From contig NZ_CP034550.1 in assembly GCF_009498035.1 (NCBI RefSeq), forward strand, positions 4,526,001 to 4,590,000: a DNA stretch of 64,000 bases, in the 5' to 3' direction. Of the stretch, positions 41,001 to 47,710 are shown piece by piece. The position numbers were made by a program, and so were the translations under genes. Within the stretch, counting starts at the first letter, position 1. The number at the start of each line of letters is the position of its first letter. The DNA comes from Saccharothrix syringae. Lineage in GTDB: Bacteria > Actinomycetota > Actinomycetes > Mycobacteriales > Pseudonocardiaceae. Below the pieces are notes generated by a model. The model was not told where the DNA came from and did no database searches. It saw only the letters and a program-made list of their open reading frames with translations.

Positions 41001-41242
41001 GCCTGCTCAACGCCTCGGCGCAGATCGATGCCGCGAAGGCGCTGGCGCGGGCCAAGGGCGGCCGGGTGGACGACATCTCCCGCCTGCCCGCCGGCCGGTT
41101 CTACGGCGCGACCGAGGGTACCGGCTTCGCGAAGCTCCGGCTGCCGATGTGCCTGAGCCACCACCCGCCCAGCGCGCTCACCGAGGACGAGGTCCTGCGG
41201 CGGGCGCGCGACGGCCGGGATCAGTCGGCGTTGGCGCCGTAG
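38054..41242 (+). CDS. Double ATPase: N-terminal AAA/STAND-like domain fused to HerA/FtsK-like ATPase
   Basis: 1062 residues. First P-loop VVLQGERGVGKTHML (Walker A 79-86) with Walker B VVVAVDQVDG (about 250-258) and a sensor-like VIVVACLPRTW. A Pro-rich hinge (about 615-640) follows. Second P-loop AVFAGTGSGKTVLLRRL (679-686) with Walker B GLLVLDEAQTF (Asp927-Glu928) and VYATQAPKAL, the HerA/DUF87 pattern of DNA-translocating hexamers. The GTG at 38051 is an alternative start. A HerA motor next to a nuclease suggests DNA processing or anti-phage defence. The 3' end overlaps the convergent acetyltransferase gene by 22 bases. Confidence 0.85.
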   Translation: MDPAAVGPGGTHSEGMDPEQRNALNEVQFNSVLAPDDVWSRLDHHVDGLHVEAVRHLERAVATAARKPGANPLGVVLQGERGVGKTHMLGWLRQRVQREGGAFFLLKTLDKRSFWEGAVQGVLGSKLLTRDGGQLTTLLDRLADRTGCPGEVRMRLRGTLPVRRQDVDLLVERLRELAPEVVSNCQDTLRALVLHRAARDEVNRVGHGFLVLEDGITEAEREQWGFRARGRPAQLVFGDLSRVFALTGPVVVAVDQVDGVFSQAPGESDRHALADGLAHGLMALREEATRTVIVVACLPRTWRLVADHGVNSAGDRFRVLTLSTAMPGPAVATAIVERHLGGLYDEVGFTPPHPTWPVLPSAFEDPEVAHCTARRLLQRVERHVEECLRLGEVRELADFGEPQPVTTAVPTTGPDVLGALDEEFARLRAAADVVRPLDPAAEGERMPALLGAALRCYVLERGGAGQDLAVDPPSGVVPVLHARLRRTLDEEGEGEEHWSFRAIAHSHHSSVLPRLQSACLDAELWQEGGRRHLVVLRNIPFSAGPKTVAALAEFEAAGGVSLPVSQDDLRTFEALELMLARAPEGLLGWLAARLPASRSGLLRRVLPAPVPEVPPVPEPVPAPVEPSAPRWPEAEPGDDRSGRNEDGVPAITLGVNADNGRPFTIPVALLRKHTAVFAGTGSGKTVLLRRLVEEVALHGVSSVLIDTNNDLARLGDPWPSPPVEWGGGDAERARRYFADTDVVVWTPSRETGRPLVLTPLPDFGGVVDDPDEFRTAIDAAVAGLVPRAGLSGRKLDTGKAVLTEALAHFARRGGSDLKALVAFLGDLPEGVSTIRDSAKLAADIAEGLKAAMINDPVFGGLGDRLDPGVLLTPPPGRRARVSVISCVGLPNDDQRQTFVNQLQLALFAWVRRNPAGDRPLGGLLVLDEAQTFVPARGTPASRQSTLMLATQARKYGLGMVYATQAPKALHNQVTGNAATQFFGLLNASAQIDAAKALARAKGGRVDDISRLPAGRFYGATEGTGFAKLRLPMCLSHHPPSALTEDEVLRRARDGRDQSALAP

Positions 41243-41514
41243 ACGATGTCGACGTACTCGCGGTGCCGCTCGATGTACCCCTTGATGAACGGGCACTGCG
41301 GCAGCACCCGCAGCCCCCACTCCCGGGCCTGGTCCAGCGCGGCCCGGGCCAGGGCGCTGCCCACGCCCCTGCCCTCGAACGCCGGGTCGACCTCGGTGTG
41401 GGTGAACACGATCAGCTCCGGGGTGCGCAGGTACTCGGCCCGGCCCGCCGGCGCGCCGTCCACCACCGCGGCGAAGTACTTCTCCTCGGGCACGTCGTGC
41501 ACCTCGATGGCCAT
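41221..41514 (-). CDS. Small GNAT-fold N-acetyltransferase (YidJ/NATD1-like)
   Basis: 97 residues. IVFTHTEVDPAFEGRGVGSA then LARAALDQA and LRVLPQCPFIKGYIERH is the compact GNAT_CG-type family, with GRGVGSALA as the acetyl-CoA loop. ATG 41514 gives the full family length of about 95 residues. It is monocistronic. The substrate is unknown in the whole family. It is unlikely to belong to the HerA operon because it lies on the opposite strand. Confidence 0.9.
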   Translation of the reverse strand: MAIEVHDVPEEKYFAAVVDGAPAGRAEYLRTPELIVFTHTEVDPAFEGRGVGSALARAALDQAREWGLRVLPQCPFIKGYIERHREYVDIVYGANAD

Positions 41515-41631
41515 CGCTACCTCCCGGTCGATCGGAGTCGAGAACGTAGCACCGGCGGCCGCGAGGTTTTCACGCGGAGTGACGAGGGTAATCGGCCGGT
41601 GACCACGACGGGGTAGCGAAGGGGGACCGAC

Positions 41632-42246
41632 ATGCGCATCCGCCTCGTGCTGGTGGCCGCGCTCTGCACCGCGGCGGGCGGCATCGCGGGCTGCGGCGGC
41701 GGGACGGACACCGCCGCGCCCGAGTCGACCACGACCTCCGAGTCCGCGGTCACCAACCGGCTGGTCGGGGTGCTCGCCACGGTCGACGACGCCGACACCG
41801 CCTTCACCTACGAGCCCGAGGCCGCGCCGGTCGGCGCCGAGCTGGAGCTGGAGGTCAGCGAGGGCGAGGGCACCACCACCGTGCGCCTGGACGCCGACCG
41901 GCTCCAGCCCGACCGCGGCTACGCCGTGCACGCCCACACCGACCCGTGCGGGAAGACCGGTGCCGACGCCGGGCCCCACTACCAGCACCAGGTCGACCCG
42001 AACGCGACGCCGGACAAGCCCTCGACCGACCCGGCCTACGCCAACCCCCGGAACGAGATCTGGCTCGACCTGAAGACCGACGGCCAGGGCAACGGCTCCG
42101 CCGAGACCACCGTGCCGTTCGACTTCGGCGACCGCGTGCCCGCCTCGATCGTGCTGCACGAGAAGCCCACCACGGCCACCGAACCGGGTCAGGCGGGCAC
42201 CGCGGGCGGCCGGCTCGCCTGCTTCACCGCCCCGTTCCGCGACTGA
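41632..42246 (+). CDS. Cu/Zn superoxide dismutase-like lipoprotein
   Basis: 204 residues. The lipobox GIAGC (Cys21) indicates a membrane-anchored lipoprotein. The SOD_Cu-like core has VHAHTDPCG (two metal His and a disulphide Cys), GPHYQH (bridging-His region), NEIWLDL and SIVLHEKP (a late metal His), and a final LACF. The spacing is that of the actinobacterial SOD-like group rather than the classical enzyme, so dismutase activity is likely but not certain. ATG 41632 has AAGGGGG upstream. The next gene starts seven bases after the stop. Confidence 0.83.
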   Translation: MRIRLVLVAALCTAAGGIAGCGGGTDTAAPESTTTSESAVTNRLVGVLATVDDADTAFTYEPEAAPVGAELELEVSEGEGTTTVRLDADRLQPDRGYAVHAHTDPCGKTGADAGPHYQHQVDPNATPDKPSTDPAYANPRNEIWLDLKTDGQGNGSAETTVPFDFGDRVPASIVLHEKPTTATEPGQAGTAGGRLACFTAPFRD

Positions 42247-42253
42247 GGCGCGC

Positions 42254-42703
42254 ATGAGGTGGTTGCTCGTCCTCGCCCTGGTGCTGGCGGGGTGCGGACT
42301 GCCCCGTGACGTGGAGGGCACCCTGGACCGCGTCCGGGCCGGGGTGCTGCGCGCCGGCGTCACCGACAACCCGCCGTGGACGCGGGCGTGGGACGAGGCG
42401 CCCGCCGGGGTGGAGGTGGAGCTGGTGGAGCGGTTCGCCGCGGGGCTGGGTGCCCGCGTCGAGTGGCGCCCGGGCTCGGAGTCGACGCTGATGACCGCGC
42501 TGGAGGGCCGCGAGCTGGACCTGGTGGTCGGCGGGCTGGAGGAGCAGTCGCCGTGGGTCGAGCAGGCTTCGCTGACCCGCCCGTACGCCGAGCGGCACGT
42601 GTGGGCGCTGCCGCTGGGCGAGAACGCCTGGCAGGTCGAGGTGGAGGAGTTCCTGGCGACCCTGCCGGACGGCGAGGTCGAGCGGCTGCTGGACCGCGCA
42701 TGA
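42254..42703 (+). CDS. Short extracellular solute-binding (family 3-like) lipoprotein
   Basis: 149 residues with lipobox LVLAGC (Cys14). TLDRVRAGVLRAGVTDNPPW, VEVELVERFAAGLGARVEW and LMTALEGRELDLVVGGLEE match the first lobe of SBP_bac_3 proteins, which bind amino acids; the second lobe is almost missing (the family is usually about 260 residues). It is either a genuine half-length form or a truncated gene. It is coupled to the downstream cation transporter (ATGA) and follows the SOD-like gene by seven bases. Confidence 0.75.
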   Translation: MRWLLVLALVLAGCGLPRDVEGTLDRVRAGVLRAGVTDNPPWTRAWDEAPAGVEVELVERFAAGLGARVEWRPGSESTLMTALEGRELDLVVGGLEEQSPWVEQASLTRPYAERHVWALPLGENAWQVEVEEFLATLPDGEVERLLDRA

Positions 42704-43647
42704 GGGTGGGCGACCGCTTCGAGCTGCCGCCGGACAAGGCGGCGCTGCACCGGCGCGCGGTGCGGCTGGAGTGGTGGACGCTCGCCTTCTTCGCCGCCGC
42801 CGTCGCGCTGCTCGCGGTCACCCTCGGGCAGTCGCAGGCGATGAAGGCCGCCTGGATCGAGGACATGCTCGGCCTGGTGCCGCCCGCCGCGTTCCTGGTC
42901 GCCGCCCGCTACCGCAACCGGCCGCCGGACGAGCGGTTCCCCTACGGCTACCACCGGTCGGTGAGCGTGGCGTTCCTGGCGGGCTCGCTGGCGCTGCTGG
43001 GCCTGGGCGGCTACGTCGTGTACGACTCGCTGTCCCGCCTGCTGGCCGGCGAGCGCCCGCCGATCGGGCTGGTCGAGGTGTTCGGCGTCCGCTTCTGGTC
43101 GGGCTGGCTGATGATCGCCGCGCTGCTGGCCACCATGGTGCCCGCCATCCTGCTGGGCCGGGTCAAGATCGGGATCGCCCGGCGGCTGCACGACAAGGTC
43201 CTCTACGCGGACGCCGAGATGAACCGCGCCGACTGGCTCACCGCGGCCGCCGCGGTGCTGGGCGTGCTCGGCATCGGCTTCGGCCTGTGGTGGGCCGACG
43301 CGGTGGCCGCGCTGGTGATCGGCGGCGACATCGTCCGCGACGGCGCGCGCACCACGCGGGACGCGGTGGCGAACCTGATGGACAGCAGGCCGCGGGTGGT
43401 CGGCGGGCGCGAGCCGCACCCGCTGCCGGACCGGCTGCTGGCCGCCGTGCTCGACCAGGACTGGGTGGCCGACGCGTGGCTGCGCGTGCGCGAGGAGGGC
43501 CACGTGTTCGTGGGTGAGCTGCTGGTCGTGCCGACGACCGACGAGGGGCTGCCGGAGCGGTTGGAGCAACTGGGGAAGTGGGCGCGGGACTTCGACTGGC
43601 GCGTGCACGACCTGGTCGTCGCCCCGGTCACCCGCATCGACCGCTGA
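42700..43647 (+). CDS. Cation diffusion facilitator family transporter
   Basis: 315 residues with about six predicted membrane helices, of which the first is LEWWTLAFFAAAVALLAVTL. AAWIEDMLGLVPPAAFLVA and LYADAEMNRADWLTAAAAVLG carry the acidic residues at CDF transport-site positions (helix 2 and helix 5), with RYRNRPPDERFPYGYHR between. The C-terminal cytoplasmic domain is retained. It exports a divalent cation (Zn, Mn or Fe type). The ATG overlaps the preceding stop (ATGA). The HxxxD helix-2 motif is altered (EDM), so metal preference is uncertain. Confidence 0.82.
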   Translation: MRVGDRFELPPDKAALHRRAVRLEWWTLAFFAAAVALLAVTLGQSQAMKAAWIEDMLGLVPPAAFLVAARYRNRPPDERFPYGYHRSVSVAFLAGSLALLGLGGYVVYDSLSRLLAGERPPIGLVEVFGVRFWSGWLMIAALLATMVPAILLGRVKIGIARRLHDKVLYADAEMNRADWLTAAAAVLGVLGIGFGLWWADAVAALVIGGDIVRDGARTTRDAVANLMDSRPRVVGGREPHPLPDRLLAAVLDQDWVADAWLRVREEGHVFVGELLVVPTTDEGLPERLEQLGKWARDFDWRVHDLVVAPVTRIDR

Positions 43648-43648
43648 A

Positions 43649-43746
43649 CCCGGTGGCGCCCGCCCGGCGGACCCGGTCCCGACGAACGGCGTGGACCGGA
43701 TTCGCCGGGCGGTGCGGTCGTCCGGGCCCGGACGGGCGCCACCGGG
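43649..43746. terminator. Bidirectional terminator region with nested palindromes
   Basis: Outer 14-bp arms CCCGGTGGCGCCCG (43649-43662) and complement (43733-43746), with an inner loopless 16-bp palindrome CGTCCGGGCCCGGACG (43719-43734). It fills the gap between the convergent CDF and GDSL genes. Confidence 0.6.
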
Positions 43747-43752
43747 CGTGGT

Positions 43753-45057
43753 TCAGCGCCTGCCCAGCAGCATGGCCAGGTCCACCGCGTTCGCCATCGC
43801 CTCGGTGCCCGCGTCGTTGGGGTGCAGGTGGTCGCCGCTGTCGTAGGCCGGGTCCAGCGTGGCCGGGTCCCCCGGTACGGCGGTCGCGGCGGCGAAGTCC
43901 ACCACGCCGTCGAACTCGCCGGACGTGCGGATCCAGTCGTTGAGCTCGCGCCAGGTGGCCTCGCGCTCCCCGGTCCAGATGAACGAGCCCTTGAACGGCA
44001 GCACGGTGCCGCCGTAGACCGCGACGCCCGCCGCCCGCGCCTGCCTGATCACCTCGCGGTGCCCGGCGATCAGGTCGGCCGCCGACGCGCTGTAGCCGAT
44101 GTCGTTGACCGCCAGCAGCATGATCACGGCCTCCACGCCGGTCTGCGACAGCACGTCGCGCTGCACCCGGGTGACCCCGGCGACGCCCCAGTACGGCTCG
44201 TCGCGGTCGGCGATCAGCCGGTTGCCGCCCAGGCCCGCGTTCACCACCGACAGCGTCCGGCCCGGCACCGCGTCCAGCCGCCTGGCCAGGAAGTCCGGCC
44301 AGCGGCGGTTGGCGTTGCCGGTGGTGCTGGCGGTGTCGGTGATCGAGTCGCCGAACGCCACGACCGCGCCCTTCACCCGGCCCGCGGGCGCCACGTCCAC
44401 CCCGTCGACCACCATCCAGCACGGCGTGTCGGCGAACCCGCCCGACAGCGCGCCGGTCCGGTCGCCCGCGGCGAGGTAGTTGCCCTGGGCGGTGAACGGG
44501 TGGTTGGTCAGCGGTCCGGTCGCCTCCGGCAGGTACGCGCTCACCAGCAGCGTGGACAGCGCCGCCACGTCGAGGCGCACCGGGTCGCTGAAGACCTCCC
44601 GGCCCACGGGCACGGTCACCTCGCGGCGACCGCCGAACGTCACCGCGCGCAAGGTGCCGGGCACGGCCGCGTCGCCGGCCGCCTGCACCGCGACGGAGGT
44701 GCGGCCCACCTTCAGCGGCTTGGTGCCGAAGGCGTTGGTCAGGCGCACCCGCGCGAACCGGCCGCCCGCGCTGGTGAACACGACGTTGCGCACGGTCTGG
44801 TCGGCCAGGCCCTCGCCGGCCGGGCACGAGTTCCACGGGACCGCGCTGCCGACCACGGGGCTCGCCGCCCACGCGGCCACCCAGCCCCGGGCGTGGGCGC
44901 CGGGTTGCGCGGCGGTGGCGGATTGCGCGCCGGTGGCGGGTTGCGCGGCGGTGGCGGATTGCGCGCCGGCGGCGGGTTGCGCGCTGGCGGCGGGTTGCGC
45001 GGCGGTGGCGGCCACCAGCGCCGCGATCAGGGCCAACTTCCCCGCGTGTCCTGCCAT
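43753..45057 (-). CDS. Secreted GDSL/SGNH esterase
   Basis: 434 residues. A signal peptide is followed by a tandem low-complexity stretch (residues about 20-52, AQPATGAQSATAAQ units coded by 18-bp repeats at 44902-45000), then a beta-rich N-terminal domain and an SGNH catalytic domain: AVVAFGDSITDTAS (Ser), VVNAGLGGNRL (Gly), MLLAVNDIG (Asn) and DHLHPNDAGTEAM (Asp-His). It resembles actinomycete secreted SGNH esterases acting on complex carbohydrates or lipids. ATG 45057 has GAGGAGACC upstream. The substrate is unknown. Confidence 0.88.
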   Translation of the reverse strand: MAGHAGKLALIAALVAATAAQPAASAQPAAGAQSATAAQPATGAQSATAAQPGAHARGWVAAWAASPVVGSAVPWNSCPAGEGLADQTVRNVVFTSAGGRFARVRLTNAFGTKPLKVGRTSVAVQAAGDAAVPGTLRAVTFGGRREVTVPVGREVFSDPVRLDVAALSTLLVSAYLPEATGPLTNHPFTAQGNYLAAGDRTGALSGGFADTPCWMVVDGVDVAPAGRVKGAVVAFGDSITDTASTTGNANRRWPDFLARRLDAVPGRTLSVVNAGLGGNRLIADRDEPYWGVAGVTRVQRDVLSQTGVEAVIMLLAVNDIGYSASAADLIAGHREVIRQARAAGVAVYGGTVLPFKGSFIWTGEREATWRELNDWIRTSGEFDGVVDFAAATAVPGDPATLDPAYDSGDHLHPNDAGTEAMANAVDLAMLLGRR

Positions 45058-45170
45058 GACGGTCTCCTCGCCGGTCGTCGTTGGTGGCGTGGCCGACGCT
45101 GGCAGCGGTGGGTTAACCGGTCAAGCCAGTCACGACGAGCGGCGTCGAAGATGCGACGAGTGGTTGCGGC

Positions 45171-46151
45171 TTAACGTTCAGTATCGTGTGGCGATGCCAG
45201 CGGGATGCGGGCGCGGGCTTCGGGCAGGTCGGCGGCGGACCAGGAGACCAGCAGGTCGAGCACGCCGTCGTGGGGCGCCTCCAGGACGAAGTGCTGCGTC
45301 GTGCGGTAGGACCAGAAGCCCCCGGTGGCCTCGGCGTCCGTGAGGGTCGCCCGCACCGCCTCGTCGCCCCGGACGACCGCCAGGACCGGCTCGCCCCGGT
45401 GCGGCCGGTCGGCCGGTGGGCGCTCGGCGGGGTCGCGCCGCGCCGCCTTCCCGGCCTCGTCGCGCGCGACGCCCGTCAGGGTCGCCGACAGCAGGCCCGG
45501 TTCCACCGCGGCCAGGCGGGTCAGCACCAGCGCCGCGTCCCCGACGCGGTGCAGCACCTGCGGCGGCGCCACGCCGACCCCGGTCTCGATGGCGACGAAA
45601 CCGGGGTGAGGGGCGGTGCGGGAGGTCAACCGCTCGGCCGTGGGCACGCCGGTGACCGGGGCGTCCCAGATCGACCTGGTGGCGCGTTCGACGGTGGCGC
45701 GGGACGGCAGCGGCAGGTGCACGACGGTTTCCGGGAAGCCGATCTCCGGCCAGGCGAACACCAGCGAGACGCGGTCGAACGCGGGCGGGAGCAGGAAGGT
45801 CAGGCGGTACTCGCTCCCGGTGTTGTCGTTGCGGGTGGAATTGATCCACGGGTACGCCCACCGCGCCCGCCCGGTGTCCTCCAGCACGCCCAGGCGCAGG
45901 TCCAGGCCCTCGTCCGTGTCGGGCAGCAGCACGCGCGCCGCGACCGCCGGACCGCCCCGGCCCGCGCGGATGTCCCGCTGCCGCTGCGTGGCGTCCCGCG
46001 GGTCCGGCGGCCGGCGGGCGAGCAGCTCCAGTTCCAGCCCCGACGGGCGGGACGCGCACCGCAGCACGCCCACGACCAGTTCCGGTCGCCCGATCAGCAG
46101 GCCGCCCGGGTGGGCGACGGCGCCGAGCGTTTCGATCAGTTCCCGGTCCAC
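45171..46151 (-). CDS. Hypothetical protein, function unknown
   Basis: 326 residues from GTG 46151 (GAGGA upstream). No signal peptide or membrane helix is seen. The sequence contains beta-rich segments such as YPWINSTRNDNTGSEYRLTF and RVSLVFAWPEIGFPETVVHL, and ends with a short domain that includes GFWSYRTTQHFVLEAPHDG. Composition and GC3 are those of a real gene. I do not recognise the family. It is divergent from the VTT membrane protein gene across a 39-base gap. Confidence 0.72.
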   Translation of the reverse strand: MDRELIETLGAVAHPGGLLIGRPELVVGVLRCASRPSGLELELLARRPPDPRDATQRQRDIRAGRGGPAVAARVLLPDTDEGLDLRLGVLEDTGRARWAYPWINSTRNDNTGSEYRLTFLLPPAFDRVSLVFAWPEIGFPETVVHLPLPSRATVERATRSIWDAPVTGVPTAERLTSRTAPHPGFVAIETGVGVAPPQVLHRVGDAALVLTRLAAVEPGLLSATLTGVARDEAGKAARRDPAERPPADRPHRGEPVLAVVRGDEAVRATLTDAEATGGFWSYRTTQHFVLEAPHDGVLDLLVSWSAADLPEARARIPLASPHDTER

Positions 46152-46190
46152 GGGTCCAGCTTCCTCGGGGCGGCAAGTAGTTTGGGCGGG

Positions 46191-46832
46191 GTGAGCGGGC
46201 GGTCGTGGTTCGGGGTCCTCCGGCTCGTGCTGCTCGTGGTGCTGGTCGCGGCGTGCGCGGTCGGGGTCGCCACCGGTGTCGTACCCGGGGTGGCCGAGCT
46301 GCGCGGTCGGGTCGACGCCGCCGGGCCGCTGGCACCGGTGGTGTTCGTCGCGCTGTGCGCGGCCGGGTCGTCGGTGCTGGTGCCCAAGCCGGTGCTCAGC
46401 GTGCTCGGCGGGGTGCTGTTCGGGCCGTGGGTCGGCGCCGGGGTGGTGGTCGTGGGCGTGACGCTGGGCGCGGTGGTGAGCTTCCTCGTGGCGCGCGGGC
46501 TCGGGCGGGACGTGGTCCGGCCGCGCGACGGCCGGTTCGCGCGGGTGGACCGGCTGCTCGAACGGCACGGGTTCGGCGCGGTGGTGGCGTTGCGGCTGCT
46601 GCCCTTGGTGCCGTTCGGGCTGGTCAACTACGTCGCCGGGCTGACCGGGCTGCGGGTGGGCGCGTTCGTGGCCGGCACCGCGGTCGGGGTGCTGCCCGCC
46701 ACCGCCGTCTACACGACCACCGGGGCGTCGCTGACCACGATGACGGTCGGGCAGTGGCTGCTGGCGGGCGCGGCGATGGCGCTGCCGGCGGTGGCGGGGT
46801 TCGCGGTGCTGCGGGTCAGGCGGGCGCGGTGA
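46191..46832 (+). CDS. TVP38/TMEM64 (VTT/DedA-like) family membrane protein
   Basis: 213 residues with about five to six hydrophobic segments. VLSVLGGVLFGPWVGAGVVV and FLVARGLGRDVV followed by VALRLLPLVPFGLVNYVAGL match the VTT domain, including the re-entrant F/YxxGxxxG and R-x-x-P-x-x-P-like pattern. The family is implicated in lipid scrambling or undecaprenyl-phosphate recycling. GTG 46191 sits after GGGCGGG. It is monocistronic. Confidence 0.85.
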   Translation: MSGRSWFGVLRLVLLVVLVAACAVGVATGVVPGVAELRGRVDAAGPLAPVVFVALCAAGSSVLVPKPVLSVLGGVLFGPWVGAGVVVVGVTLGAVVSFLVARGLGRDVVRPRDGRFARVDRLLERHGFGAVVALRLLPLVPFGLVNYVAGLTGLRVGAFVAGTAVGVLPATAVYTTTGASLTTMTVGQWLLAGAAMALPAVAGFAVLRVRRAR

Positions 46833-46869
46833 CCGTGCCTTGGGGCGGCCGTGGGACGGGTGGACCGGG

Positions 46870-47661
46870 TCAGAGGAGCGCGGTGACCGCCTCGACCACG
46901 GCCGGGCCGTCGAGCAGCACCCGGTCGTTGTGGTCGGCCCCGGGCACCTCCACCGCCCGCCCGCCGGCCGCCGCGGCGACCGCGCGGCTCTGCTCCGGCG
47001 GGACGACCGAGTCGGCCGAGCCGTAGACGACCGTCACCGGCGCGGTGGTGCGGGCCACGTGCTCGGCGGTCGGGAAGCGGTCCAGCAGCAGCCACCGCAC
47101 CGGCAGGAACGGGTAGTGCCGCCGGCCCACCGCGGCCAGGTCGGTGAACGGCGAGCGCAGCACCAGCCCGGCCGGCGGGTGCGCCGCGGCCAGTTCGGCG
47201 GCCACCGCCGAACCCAGGCTCTCGCCGAAGTACAGCAGCGGCAGGTCGGTCTCGGCGAGCAGGAAGTCCCGGGCGGCGCGGGCGTCGAGGGCCAGCCCCC
47301 GCTCGGTGGGCGCGCCCGGGTTGCCGCCGTAACCCCGGTAGTCCGCCAGCAGCACCGACAGGCCGCGGGCGGTGAGGGCGGCGGCCAGCGGGGCGCGCAG
47401 CGAGCGGTTGCCCGCGTTGCCGGGGGTCACCAGCACGGCGGCCCTCGCGCCGGGCGCGGGGAAGTACCAGGCGGACAGGCGCAGGCCGTCGGCGGTGGTG
47501 AGGGTCACGTCGCGACCGCCGGGCAGCACGTCGGCCGCCGGCGGCACCGGGCCGCCCGCGGGCAGGAAGACCAGTTTCCGTTGGAACGCGAACGCGCCGC
47601 CCAGCACCACGGCCACGATGGTGGCCGCCGCGGCGAGGCCGAGCAACACCCGTCTGCGCAT
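46870..47661 (-). CDS. Membrane-anchored alpha/beta hydrolase
   Basis: 263 residues. An N-terminal membrane helix (about 6-26) is followed by an alpha/beta hydrolase: oxyanion loop VLVTPGNAGNRS, nucleophile elbow LLYFGESLGSAVA (Ser in GESLG), acid in VVYGSADSVVPPEQ and His in GADHNDRVLL. It resembles the ABHD12/13-like (BEM46) hydrolases that face outside the membrane. ATG 47661 is taken; GTG 47691 is an alternative. It is divergent from the histidine kinase gene. Confidence 0.86.
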   Translation of the reverse strand: MRRRVLLGLAAAATIVAVVLGGAFAFQRKLVFLPAGGPVPPAADVLPGGRDVTLTTADGLRLSAWYFPAPGARAAVLVTPGNAGNRSLRAPLAAALTARGLSVLLADYRGYGGNPGAPTERGLALDARAARDFLLAETDLPLLYFGESLGSAVAAELAAAHPPAGLVLRSPFTDLAAVGRRHYPFLPVRWLLLDRFPTAEHVARTTAPVTVVYGSADSVVPPEQSRAVAAAAGGRAVEVPGADHNDRVLLDGPAVVEAVTALL

Positions 47662-47710
47662 GTCGCCATCATCGGGGTCGGCGCCGGGCACCGTGAGTTA
47701 GGTTGTCGCC

